Shown in pieces: positions 1-5,892 of a stretch of 6,692 nucleotides of DNA. The DNA is taken from the NCBI GenBank assembly GCA_026193555.1, contig JAPHUU010000028.1, positions 1 to 6,692 of the forward strand. The letters run 5' to 3'. Every line of letters begins with the position of its first letter. Position 1 is the first letter of the stretch. Position numbers and translations under genes: made by a program. The stretch is from Rhodanobacter sp. (GTDB lineage: Bacteria; Pseudomonadota; Gammaproteobacteria; Xanthomonadales; Rhodanobacteraceae). A model generated the notes under the pieces. It was not told the DNA's origin and searched no databases. It saw only the letters and a program-made list of their open reading frames with translations.

Positions 1-356
1 CCGGGCTTGCTGGCCTCGAAATAACGCACGTTGTCGTGGGTGGTGGGGATGTGCGGGTTGCGCGGATGCAGCACCAGTGACACGCCGGTGGCGATGAAGC
101 TGCCGCCGACCAGCTCGGGTCGGTGTGCGGTGGCGCTGGGCGGCAACTGGTTGCCGCTGACCCGCGAGAAATTGACCCCGGCCTGCTCGAACACCGCGCC
201 CTCGCGCAGCACGCGGGTACGCCCGCCACCGCCGGCGTCGCGCTGCCACGCGTCCTCTTCGAAGCGCGCGCCACCATCGACCTGTTCGATCGCGGCACAG
301 ATGCGGTCCTGCAATCCGCGCAGGAAGGTTTCGGCTAGGTCGGCCTGTTGGCTCAT
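1..356 (-). CDS. hemF: Oxygen-dependent coproporphyrinogen III oxidase HemF, N-terminal part (cut by window edge)
   Basis: Read leftward from an ATG at 354-356, this frame has no stop and runs off the window start, giving about 118 N-terminal residues. It begins [17 protein letters not shown] and contains the HemF signatures [40 protein letters not shown] and [17 protein letters not shown] followed by [11 protein letters not shown]. This matches the E. coli HemF N-terminus almost block for block. Known role of the family: a cytosolic homodimer that uses O2 to decarboxylate two propionates of coproporphyrinogen III, giving protoporphyrinogen IX in aerobic heme synthesis. HemF is about 300 residues long, so roughly 180 residues lie outside. 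The ribosome binding site is weak, but the start matches the family N-terminus. It is probably a chromosomal housekeeping neighbour, not a member of the pigment pathway to its right. Confidence 0.96.
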   Translation of the reverse strand, partial: MSQQADLAETFLRGLQDRICAAIEQVDGGARFEEDAWQRDAGGGGRTRVLREGAVFEQAGVNFSRVSGNQLPPSATAHRPELVGGSFIATGVSLVLHPRNPHIPTTHDNVRYFEASKP

Positions 357-383
357 GCTCGGACTCGTGGGGTGATCCGCGTC

Positions 384-392
384 AGCTTAGCA
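384..392 (-). promoter_or_regulatory. Possible extended -10 promoter element for hemF
   Basis: On the minus strand, TGC directly followed by TAAGCT resembles an extended -10 (TGn plus TAnnnT). It ends 27 bases before the hemF ATG, which would give a short leader. No good -35 hexamer lies 16-18 bases upstream, so this is a weak, eye-only call. Confidence 0.25.
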
Positions 393-459
393 AGAGCGAG
401 TACCGGCGACACCGCCGTGCGCCACCGCGCTGACCGGACAAGCGTCGCGGCGACCCGCG

Positions 460-492
460 CCGCCGCATGCCTGCGGGCAACGGATGCGGCGG
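460..492. repeat. Inverted repeat between the DUF218 gene and hemF
   Basis: The arms CCGCCGCAT (460-468) and ATGCGGCGG (484-492) are perfectly complementary over 9 bp. The 15-base loop can itself form a small GCC/GGC stem (469-478). The repeat lies about 70 bases after the stop of the leftward DUF218 gene and upstream of hemF. There is no T-rich tract on either side. It could be a weak terminator or attenuator for the leftward transcript, a REP-like dispersed palindrome, or a protein-binding site. The sequence alone does not decide. Confidence 0.45.
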
Positions 493-563
493 GGGGCAGC
501 CGGTCGCACCCACCGAGATCAGCAGCAGCTCGCGGCCGATGTCGTTGGCCAGTTAACGCGACA

Positions 564-1334
564 TCAGCTGACCCGCGCGCACATCCGCCGATGGCCGATC
601 AGCTGCGCCCAGCGCAACCCGACGTCGATCCACATCAGATAGGTCGCCTCGATCAGCAGCAGACCGAGGTAGCGGCGGTCGAGCGGCAGCACCGGCTCGG
701 CGGCTACCGGCAGCACGCTGAAACCGAGCCGGCGCGCCAGCAGCAGGCAGCGGGCGAGGTGATAGCGGCTGGTCACCAGCGCCACCGGCGGCAGCAGGCC
801 GCCGCCCTGTGCCTGCAGCAGGCCGCGCGCATGGCGCAGGTTCTCCAGCGAGTCGACCGATTCCTGCTCCAACTCGACCCGCAGCTCCCGCGGCAGGCCC
901 TGTTGCAGCAGCCAGGCGTGACCCACCGCCGCTTCGCTCTGCTGGCCGCCACTGCAGCCGCCGAGCAGCAGGATGTGCCCGGCCTGACACTGCCGTGCCA
1001 GCGCCAGCACGCGGCCCAGACGCAGCCGGTAGTCGTGCTCGGGAGCGTCGTTGCGCAGGCGCTGACCGAAGACCAGGGCGATCATCTGTCGCGGCGGCGC
1101 CGACGGACTGCGCGCGGCAATGCGACAGACATGGATCAGGTAACCCAGCCACACCAGGCCACCACTCAGCAGCACGGCGAGCAGGGTTACCACGGCAGCG
1201 TGCTGCACGTCGCGGTCGCGCCAGTAGCGCCGGGAGCTTCGTGCTGCAGACTCGCGCATTGCCACGTGGGGGACCGATCGAGGGCGGAAGAGCATCAGCG
1301 TAACCGACCGGCGTGCCGTTCGCGGCAGCTTCAT
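564..1334 (-). CDS. Membrane-anchored YdcF/SanA/ElyC-family (DUF218) protein
   Basis: A 256-residue protein. A basic N-terminus (residues 1-45, many Arg) precedes one hydrophobic segment at about 47-70 (VVTLLAVLLSGGLVWLGYLI), which predicts a signal anchor with the C-terminal domain in the periplasm. Residues 85-212 carry the DUF218 blocks: IALVFGQRLRND (85-96), ILLLGGCSGGQQSEA (121-135), ELEQESVDSLEN (154-165) and VTSRYHLAR (187-195). Family members include E. coli YdcF, SanA and ElyC, linked to envelope integrity and undecaprenyl-phosphate-related processes, but the biochemical reaction is not well defined, so none is assigned. The start is uncertain: Met1, Met14 and Met26 all lack a strong ribosome binding site, and the frame stays open upstream. 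The gene is divergent from the pigment-type operon and faces hemF after a 207-bp gap. An envelope role would suit either neighbour, so a link to pigment is speculative. Confidence 0.85.
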   Translation of the reverse strand: MKLPRTARRSVTLMLFRPRSVPHVAMRESAARSSRRYWRDRDVQHAAVVTLLAVLLSGGLVWLGYLIHVCRIAARSPSAPPRQMIALVFGQRLRNDAPEHDYRLRLGRVLALARQCQAGHILLLGGCSGGQQSEAAVGHAWLLQQGLPRELRVELEQESVDSLENLRHARGLLQAQGGGLLPPVALVTSRYHLARCLLLARRLGFSVLPVAAEPVLPLDRRYLGLLLIEATYLMWIDVGLRWAQLIGHRRMCARVS

Positions 1335-1420
1335 GGTCTCGCGGGCATCATGGGAGCCCCGCCGACTGGTGGCCAGGCATCGGGCTAGGCAAGTCCGAGG
1401 GTGGCCATTAGGCTTTCCCG
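1335..1420. promoter_or_regulatory. Divergent intergenic region carrying start signals for two gene sets
   Basis: These 86 bp separate the leftward DUF218 gene from the rightward ketoacyl-synthase operon. The promoter of one or both units should lie here or just inside the flanking genes. I could not find a convincing -35/-10 pair or operator palindrome. The stretch is less GC-rich near 1407-1418 (CATTAGGCTTTC). The call rests on gene orientation, not on a recognised motif. Confidence 0.4.
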
Positions 1421-2626
1421 ATGCCCGTCTCGATGACCCCTCTCGCGATCACCGCCTACACCGCTACCTCGGCCATGGGGCGGGGGCGCGCTGCCCAGCT
1501 GGATGCGCTGCGCCGGGCCCACAGCGGGCTGCGCCCGAATGACTTCGGCGCCACCCCGCTGGCCTGCTGGATAGGTCGCGTGGAGGGTGTCGAGTCGCAT
1601 GTCCTGCCGGCCGCGCTGGCGAACTGGGAATGCCGCAACAACCGACTCGCCTGGCTGGGCCTGAATCAGGATGGCTTCCTTGACCGCGTGCGCCTGGCGC
1701 GCGACCGCCATGGTGCCGATCGCGTCGCCCTGCTGCTGGGCACCTCCACCGCCAGCATCGGCGCCACCGAGGATGCCTATCGTCGGCTCGATGTTGATGG
1801 TGGCCTGCCCGACGACATGCTGCGGCCGGCAATCCACACTCCGCATTCGCTCGCGGCCTTCGTCAGCGCCGCGCTGGGGCTGGCCGGTCCCTGCCTCACG
1901 GTATCCACGGCGTGCTCTTCCAGCGCCAAGGTGTTTGCCAGCGCCGAGCGGATGATCCGCCTGGGACTGGTCGACGCGGCGGTGGTGGGTGGGGTCGATA
2001 CCCTGTGCGACAGCGTGCTGTTCGGCTTCAACGCGCTGGAGCTGGTCTCGCGGTCGCCATGCCGGCCGTTCGATGCGGCGCGCGACGGCATCTCGATCGG
2101 CGAGGCCGCCGGCTTTGCGCTGCTCGAACGGCGGGATACCGCACCCGACGCGCCGCAGCTGATCGGCTACGGCGAAGCCAGCGATGCGCATCACATGTCC
2201 ACGCCCCACCCGGACGGACTCGGCGCCGAGCTGGCGTTGCGCGCGGCACTCGCCCGTGCCGGCCTGCAACCGGCCCAGGTGGACTACATCAACCTGCACG
2301 GCACGGCGAGCCAGAAGAATGACGAGGTCGAGGCGGCGCTGGTCAGTCGCAGCTTTCCGACGCACACGCGGGCCAGTTCCACCAAGGGCTTCACCGGCCA
2401 CACCCTGGGCGCGGCCGGCATCGTCGAGGCGGTGATCGCGCTGCTGGCGATCGAGCACGGCTTCATCCCCGGCAACCTCGGCGGCGATACGCCCGATCCC
2501 GCCTGCAGCCCGGTCTTCGCGTGGCACAACGAGCAGCGGCGCGTCGATGTGGCGCTGAGCAATTCGTTCGGCTTCGGCGGCAACAATGCCTGCCTCGCGT
2601 TCGCCCGTGCCGGACGTGCGGCATGA
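1421..2626 (+). CDS. FabF/KASII-type beta-ketoacyl-ACP synthase of aryl polyene/xanthomonadin type
   Basis: A 401-residue, full-length condensing enzyme with all catalytic residues: Cys165 in STACSSSAK, His293 in NLHGTASQKND, Lys322 in SSTKGFTGHTLGA, His327 in the same block, and the glycine-rich NSFGFGGNNA (380-389) near the C-terminus. The spacing matches E. coli FabF (C163, H303, K335, H340). The family carries out decarboxylative Claisen condensation of an acyl group with malonyl-ACP. The N-terminus (ITAYTATSAMG, SGLRPNDF, WIGRVEGVE) resembles the synthases of aryl polyene clusters more than housekeeping FabF, as I recall those sequences. The stop overlaps the next start as ATGA, so it is probably co-translated with its Cys-less partner, an arrangement like a KS/CLF pair. 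An alternative start is Met5 (1433); neither start has a strong ribosome binding site. I infer a role in polyene chain elongation. Confidence 0.93.
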   Translation: MPVSMTPLAITAYTATSAMGRGRAAQLDALRRAHSGLRPNDFGATPLACWIGRVEGVESHVLPAALANWECRNNRLAWLGLNQDGFLDRVRLARDRHGADRVALLLGTSTASIGATEDAYRRLDVDGGLPDDMLRPAIHTPHSLAAFVSAALGLAGPCLTVSTACSSSAKVFASAERMIRLGLVDAAVVGGVDTLCDSVLFGFNALELVSRSPCRPFDAARDGISIGEAAGFALLERRDTAPDAPQLIGYGEASDAHHMSTPHPDGLGAELALRAALARAGLQPAQVDYINLHGTASQKNDEVEAALVSRSFPTHTRASSTKGFTGHTLGAAGIVEAVIALLAIEHGFIPGNLGGDTPDPACSPVFAWHNEQRRVDVALSNSFGFGGNNACLAFARAGRAA

Positions 2627-3414
2627 ACGCGCTGCGCGTCTACGTGGAGGGCATCGGGCTGTGGTCGGCGCAACTGGCCAGTTTCGCCGACTTGCAGGCC
2701 CTGCTCGCCGGTGCCACGCCACCGGCGCCGACACCGCGACCGGCCGCCGCCACACTGCCACCGAACGAACGGCGTCGCGCGCCGGCCAGCGTGCTGCTGG
2801 CCGTCGAGGTCGCCGGGCAGGCAGTGGCGATGAGCGGTCGCGCCGCCAGCGAGCTGGCCTGTGTCTTTGCCTCCTCGCACGGCGATCAGGCGATCACCGA
2901 CTACATGTGCGCCACCCTGGCACAGACCCCGGCCGAGCTGTCGCCGATCCGCTTCCACAACTCGGTGCACAACGCAGCGGTCGGTTACTGGACGATCGCC
3001 ACCGGTTGTCACGAGCCTTCCACCGCGGTGGCCGCTCAGCGGGCCAGTTTCGGTGCCGGCCTGCTGGAGGCGGTGACCCAGGTCCTGACCGAGCAGCGGG
3101 CGGTGTTGCTGGTCTGCAGCGACACCGATGGCACGCCGCCGCTGCTGGAGGTCACGGGCTGTACCATCGACTTTGGCTGTGCGCTGGTGCTGGCGGCGCA
3201 CGCCAGCGCGACCAGCCTGGCCCGCATCGACCTGACGATCACCGGCGCGGGCGCTGTCACCGCCCTGCCGGAACCGCTGGCCGGCTGGCGCGACGCGAGC
3301 GCCTCGGCTTGCGCGTTGCCCGTGCTCGCCGCGCTCGCCAGCGGGCACGGCACTTGTGAACTGGACGCCGCCAGCGGGATCGGCTTGCGGATCGACATGG
3401 AGAAGATCGTATGA
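2623..3414 (+). CDS. Ketoacyl-synthase-like chain length factor (Ketoacyl-synt_2 type) lacking the catalytic Cys
   Basis: A 263-residue protein starting MNALRVYVEGIGLW at the ATGA overlap with the synthase gene. A GGA at 2612-2614 is a fair ribosome binding site. It has the hallmark block RFHNSVHNAAVGYW (110-123) and then EPSTAVAAQRASFGAGLLEA (131-150). Lined up with the neighbouring synthase, the active Cys position of STACSSS becomes Ala137, and no HGT or GHTLGA His motifs follow. It therefore cannot condense alone. The short length is normal for this family, which is roughly 240-260 residues, so it is not a truncated pseudogene. In aryl polyene clusters such proteins (ApeC type) pair with a catalytic synthase; the dimer with the preceding protein is inferred from family and overlap. 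A low-complexity Ala/Pro/Thr stretch at about 30-46 may be a linker. The stop again overlaps the next gene as ATGA. Confidence 0.88.
   Translation: MNALRVYVEGIGLWSAQLASFADLQALLAGATPPAPTPRPAAATLPPNERRRAPASVLLAVEVAGQAVAMSGRAASELACVFASSHGDQAITDYMCATLAQTPAELSPIRFHNSVHNAAVGYWTIATGCHEPSTAVAAQRASFGAGLLEAVTQVLTEQRAVLLVCSDTDGTPPLLEVTGCTIDFGCALVLAAHASATSLARIDLTITGAGAVTALPEPLAGWRDASASACALPVLAALASGHGTCELDAASGIGLRIDMEKIV
3399..3405 (+). promoter_or_regulatory. Strong ribosome binding site of the glycosyltransferase gene
   Basis: GGAGAAG lies inside the end of the preceding gene, with 8 bases between GGAG and the ATG at 3411. It is the clearest Shine-Dalgarno sequence in the window and fixes the glycosyltransferase start. 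Together with the ATGA overlap it allows both reinitiation and fresh ribosome loading. Confidence 0.7.
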
Positions 3415-4184
3415 ATATTGTTGCCGAACGCTGGTGCGTGCTGATTCCCTGCCTCAACGAGGAGGCCGCGATCCAGTCCGTGATCGAGTCCGTGCTGGCA
3501 CTGGGTGCATCGGTGATCGCGGTCGACGACGGTTCGGACGACCGCACGCCGGAGATCCTCGCCGCGCTTCCGGTGACCTTGCTGCGGCATGCCGCGCGCC
3601 GCGGCAAGGGCGAGGCACTGCGCCATGGATTCCGCGAAGCGCTGCGGCAGGGCTACGACGCCGTGCTGACGATGGACGGCGACGGCCAGCATCTGGCGGC
3701 CGACGTACTGCGCATCGCGGCCGCGGCCGAACGGTATCCCGGGCACATGGTGATCGGCGCGCGCCTGCTCGACCGCGAGCAGCAGCCGAAGGGCCGTCGT
3801 CGCGCCAACGCGGTCGCCGACTGGGGCATTTCGTGGGCCTGCGCCCAGCCGGTGGCCGACACGCAGAGCGGCCAGCGCTGGTATCCGCGCGCGGCACTGG
3901 CGTTGGTCGATCTGCCGGCCGAAAACTTCGTGTTCGAGGCAGCGATCCTGATCGCCGCCTCGCGCGAACAGCACATCGGCGTGGTCTCGGTGCCGATCGC
4001 CTCGCGCTATCACGGCGAATTCCGTCGCAGCTATTTCAATCCGGTGCGCGACGTCACCCGCATCACCACCTACACCATCGGCCGGGTGATTCACTACGGC
4101 AGCGTCATCGCCAGCTATCGTCGCTCGCGCGCGCGACCGGTGGTGGTCGCCGAGCGTCAACCCGTGCCGGCAACCATCGCCTGA
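3411..4184 (+). CDS. Family 2 glycosyltransferase (DPM1-like), soluble
   Basis: A 257-residue GT2 enzyme with the GT-A fold. The N-terminal strand CVLIPCLNEEAAI (9-21) leads to the nucleotide-binding VDDGSDDRT (38-46). The metal-binding block is MDGDGQH (88-94). The lower part of the domain has DTQSGQRWYP (150-159, the D-xx-SG-R signature) and ENFVFE (171-176), as in polyprenyl-phosphate mannose/glucose synthases of DPM1 type. No transmembrane segment is visible, so it probably acts at the membrane face as a soluble or peripheral enzyme. The family transfers a sugar from a nucleotide-sugar to a lipid or other acceptor; donor and acceptor cannot be read from sequence. The gene overlaps the KS-like gene by ATGA. 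Aryl polyene and xanthomonadin clusters often carry a GT2, so adding a sugar to the polyene or its lipid anchor is the likeliest role (inference). Confidence 0.92.
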   Translation: MNIVAERWCVLIPCLNEEAAIQSVIESVLALGASVIAVDDGSDDRTPEILAALPVTLLRHAARRGKGEALRHGFREALRQGYDAVLTMDGDGQHLAADVLRIAAAAERYPGHMVIGARLLDREQQPKGRRRANAVADWGISWACAQPVADTQSGQRWYPRAALALVDLPAENFVFEAAILIAASREQHIGVVSVPIASRYHGEFRRSYFNPVRDVTRITTYTIGRVIHYGSVIASYRRSRARPVVVAERQPVPATIA

Positions 4185-4272
4185 CTCCGCTGCCGCGCCA
4201 CGGTCGCGATCACCGCTGCAGGCGATGCCGTAAAGATGCACAATCGGGCCTTGGCCGGGGGGCTGAGAGTTC
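4185..4272 (+). promoter_or_regulatory. Intergenic leader before the halogenase-like gene
   Basis: This 88-base gap is the only break in the rightward gene block. Its least GC-rich part is around 4227-4244 (GATGCCGTAAAGATGCAC), about 30-45 bases before the start codon, where a secondary promoter could sit, but no clear -35/-10 pair is seen. An in-frame TGA at 4264-4266 rules out any upstream start for the next gene. GAGAG at 4265-4269 is the probable ribosome binding site. Confidence 0.35.
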
Positions 4273-5868
4273 ATGGGCGATACCACGCACGATGCGGTGA
4301 TACTCGGCGGCGGACTGGCCGGATTGTGCCTGGCGCTGCAGCTGCGCGGCGAGTTTCCGGACATGGACATCGTGGTGCTGGAGCGCCTCAGCCATCCGCT
4401 GCCGCTGGCCGCGCACAAGGTCGGCGAGTCGACGGTGGAGATTGGCGCGCACTATCTGGGCGAGACGCTGGGCCTGCGTGAGCATCTGGAAGCCGAGCAC
4501 ATCCGCAAGTTCGGCTTTCGTTTCTTCTTCTCCGACCGGCGCAGCGATCTGCAGCATGTCACCGAACTGGGCGTGAGCAGGGTGCTGCCGACACCCAGCT
4601 ATCAGCTCGATCGCGGCATCCTGGAGAACCATCTGGGAGACGAGGCGCGTCGGCGTGGCATCGATTTCCGTGACGGCGTCCATGTGCGCGGCTTCACGCT
4701 GGGCGAACATGGCACCGGGCACACCGTGCGCTGCACCGATGCCGGCGGCGAGCAGCACACGCTCACCAGCCGCTGGCTGCTCGATGCCAGCGGCCGCGCC
4801 GGGATGATCCGGCGCAAGCTCAAGCTCACCCGCGACAACGGACACCACGCCAACGCGGTGTGGTTCCGCCTCGACGAGCGGCTGAGCATCGATGGCTGGT
4901 GCGACGACCGCGACTGGCAGAGCCGCTGCTCGCCGGCGGAGCGCTGGCGCTCGACCAACCACCTGTGCGGACCCGGCTACTGGACCTGGCTGATCCCGCT
5001 GGCCTCCGGCGCGCACTCGCTGGGCATCGTGGCCGACGCGGCCATGCACCCGCTGGCGTCGATGAACAGCTTCGCGCGGGCGCAGGAATGGCTGGCCACG
5101 CATCAGCCGGCGATCGCGCGCGAGGTGGCCACGCGACAGGACAAGCTGCTCGACTTCGCGTTCCTGCGCGACTACTCGTACGGCTGCGCGCGCATGTTCA
5201 GCGCCGACCGCTGGGCGCTCACCGGCGAGGCCGGCGCGTTTCTCGACCCGTTCTACTCACCTGGTACCGACTTCATCGCGATCAGCAACACCTATATCTG
5301 CCAGCTGGTCGGGCTCGATCGCGCGGGCCAGCCACTGGCTCGCCATGCGCGCCTCCACGAGCGGCTGTTCTTCTCGTTCTACGAGAGCACGCTCGCGTTG
5401 TATCGCCATCAGTATCCGCTGATGGGCAATGCCGAAGTGCTGCCGATCAAGGTGATCTGGGATTACACCTATTACTGGGGCGTGCTGTGCCAGCTGGTGT
5501 TCCAGCAGCGTCTGGGCGACCCGGCACTGTTCACCGCGCTGGCGCGCGAACTGGAGTCGGCGCAGGCGCTCAATGTGCGCATGCAGGCGTTCTTCCTGCG
5601 CTGGCATGCGTCGTCGCGAGGACGCAATCCGCGCACCCTGCTCGACCAGCAGGACCTGCCGTGGTTCGCCCAGATGAATGCCACCCTGCACGACCGGCTG
5701 GACGATGCCGCCCTGCGCGCCCGTCTGCGCCAGAACGTCGAACTGCTGGAAGGGCTGGCGGTCATGATCGTGGAACGGGCCGTGGCCGACGACGGCGATG
5801 CCCTGCGCAGCGAAATGCACGACCTGGTCCGGGCGCGGCAACGGCCACTGCTGTTTGCGGGGGCCTGA
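4273..5868 (+). CDS. Flavin-dependent halogenase-like FAD oxidoreductase (pigment-cluster type)
   Basis: A 531-residue protein, about the length of tryptophan halogenases. The N-terminal FAD fold has VILGGGLAGL (9-18, GxGxxG), an acidic strand end at Glu37, and KVGEST (49-54), the 'GES' block of halogenases. HIRKFGFRFFF (76-86) lines up with the RebH/PrnA segment holding catalytic Lys79, so Lys79 here occupies that position. WTWLIP (237-242) is the WxWxIP motif of flavin-dependent halogenases. GEAGAFLDPFYSPGTDF (318-334) is the second FAD-binding block; Tyr328 stands where tryptophan halogenases have the Glu of DPLEST, so free tryptophan is an unlikely substrate. Family chemistry: FADH2 from a separate reductase plus O2 and halide give HOCl or HOBr, relayed by Lys. 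Xanthomonadins are brominated aryl polyenes, so aryl halogenation of a precursor is a reasonable inference; a non-halogenating oxidoreductase is the alternative. The start is fixed by an in-frame stop 6 bases upstream. Confidence 0.85.
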   Translation: MGDTTHDAVILGGGLAGLCLALQLRGEFPDMDIVVLERLSHPLPLAAHKVGESTVEIGAHYLGETLGLREHLEAEHIRKFGFRFFFSDRRSDLQHVTELGVSRVLPTPSYQLDRGILENHLGDEARRRGIDFRDGVHVRGFTLGEHGTGHTVRCTDAGGEQHTLTSRWLLDASGRAGMIRRKLKLTRDNGHHANAVWFRLDERLSIDGWCDDRDWQSRCSPAERWRSTNHLCGPGYWTWLIPLASGAHSLGIVADAAMHPLASMNSFARAQEWLATHQPAIAREVATRQDKLLDFAFLRDYSYGCARMFSADRWALTGEAGAFLDPFYSPGTDFIAISNTYICQLVGLDRAGQPLARHARLHERLFFSFYESTLALYRHQYPLMGNAEVLPIKVIWDYTYYWGVLCQLVFQQRLGDPALFTALARELESAQALNVRMQAFFLRWHASSRGRNPRTLLDQQDLPWFAQMNATLHDRLDDAALRARLRQNVELLEGLAVMIVERAVADDGDALRSEMHDLVRARQRPLLFAGA

Positions 5869-5892
5869 CCCGGCGCGTCGAACGGGCCAGGC
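5863..5892. terminator. Candidate bidirectional terminator hairpin between convergent genes
   Basis: GCCTGACCCG (5863-5872) and CGGGCCAGGC (5883-5892) form a 10-bp stem around a 10-base loop. The rightward transcript has one A-C mismatch; the leftward one has a G-U wobble there, so it is fully paired. The stem contains the stop codon of the halogenase-like gene and abuts the stop of the reductase gene. No U-tract follows on either side, so it may be a non-canonical terminator or an mRNA 3' end stabiliser. Confidence 0.45.

Noticed and set aside
444..454. GTCGCGGCGAC palindrome upstream of hemF
   Set aside because: Two 5-base arms around one base cannot form a hairpin, and such short palindromes are common at this GC content.
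655..840. CAG/GCAG-rich repeated stretches suggesting a microsatellite
   Set aside because: They are Leu and Ala codon runs of the DUF218 gene read on the other strand; there is no regular tandem unit.
348..1388. A 346-codon plus-strand frame opposite the DUF218 gene
   Set aside because: Its Gln/Arg/Ala-rich translation is the complement of the DUF218 codons. The minus strand carries clear DUF218 motifs and a membrane anchor.
2521..2622. A 34-residue upstream extension of the KS-like protein
   Set aside because: It would lie inside the C-terminal coding region of the synthase. MNALRVYVEG at the ATGA overlap matches the expected family N-terminus.
1385..2761. A 458-codon open frame on the minus strand opposite the ketoacyl-synthase gene
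   Set aside because: It lies antisense to a gene with every catalytic KS motif. Its translation is Arg/Gln/Gly-rich with no recognisable domain, the usual shadow in high-GC DNA.
2623..3414. KS-like gene as a truncated, decayed synthase pseudogene
   Set aside because: The reading frame is intact, the length is normal for the Ketoacyl-synt_2 family, and the FHNSVHNA block typical of that family is well kept.
3036..4418. A 460-codon minus-strand frame across the KS-like, glycosyltransferase and halogenase-like genes
   Set aside because: It crosses three supported genes and their junctions and has low-complexity shadow composition with no family motif.
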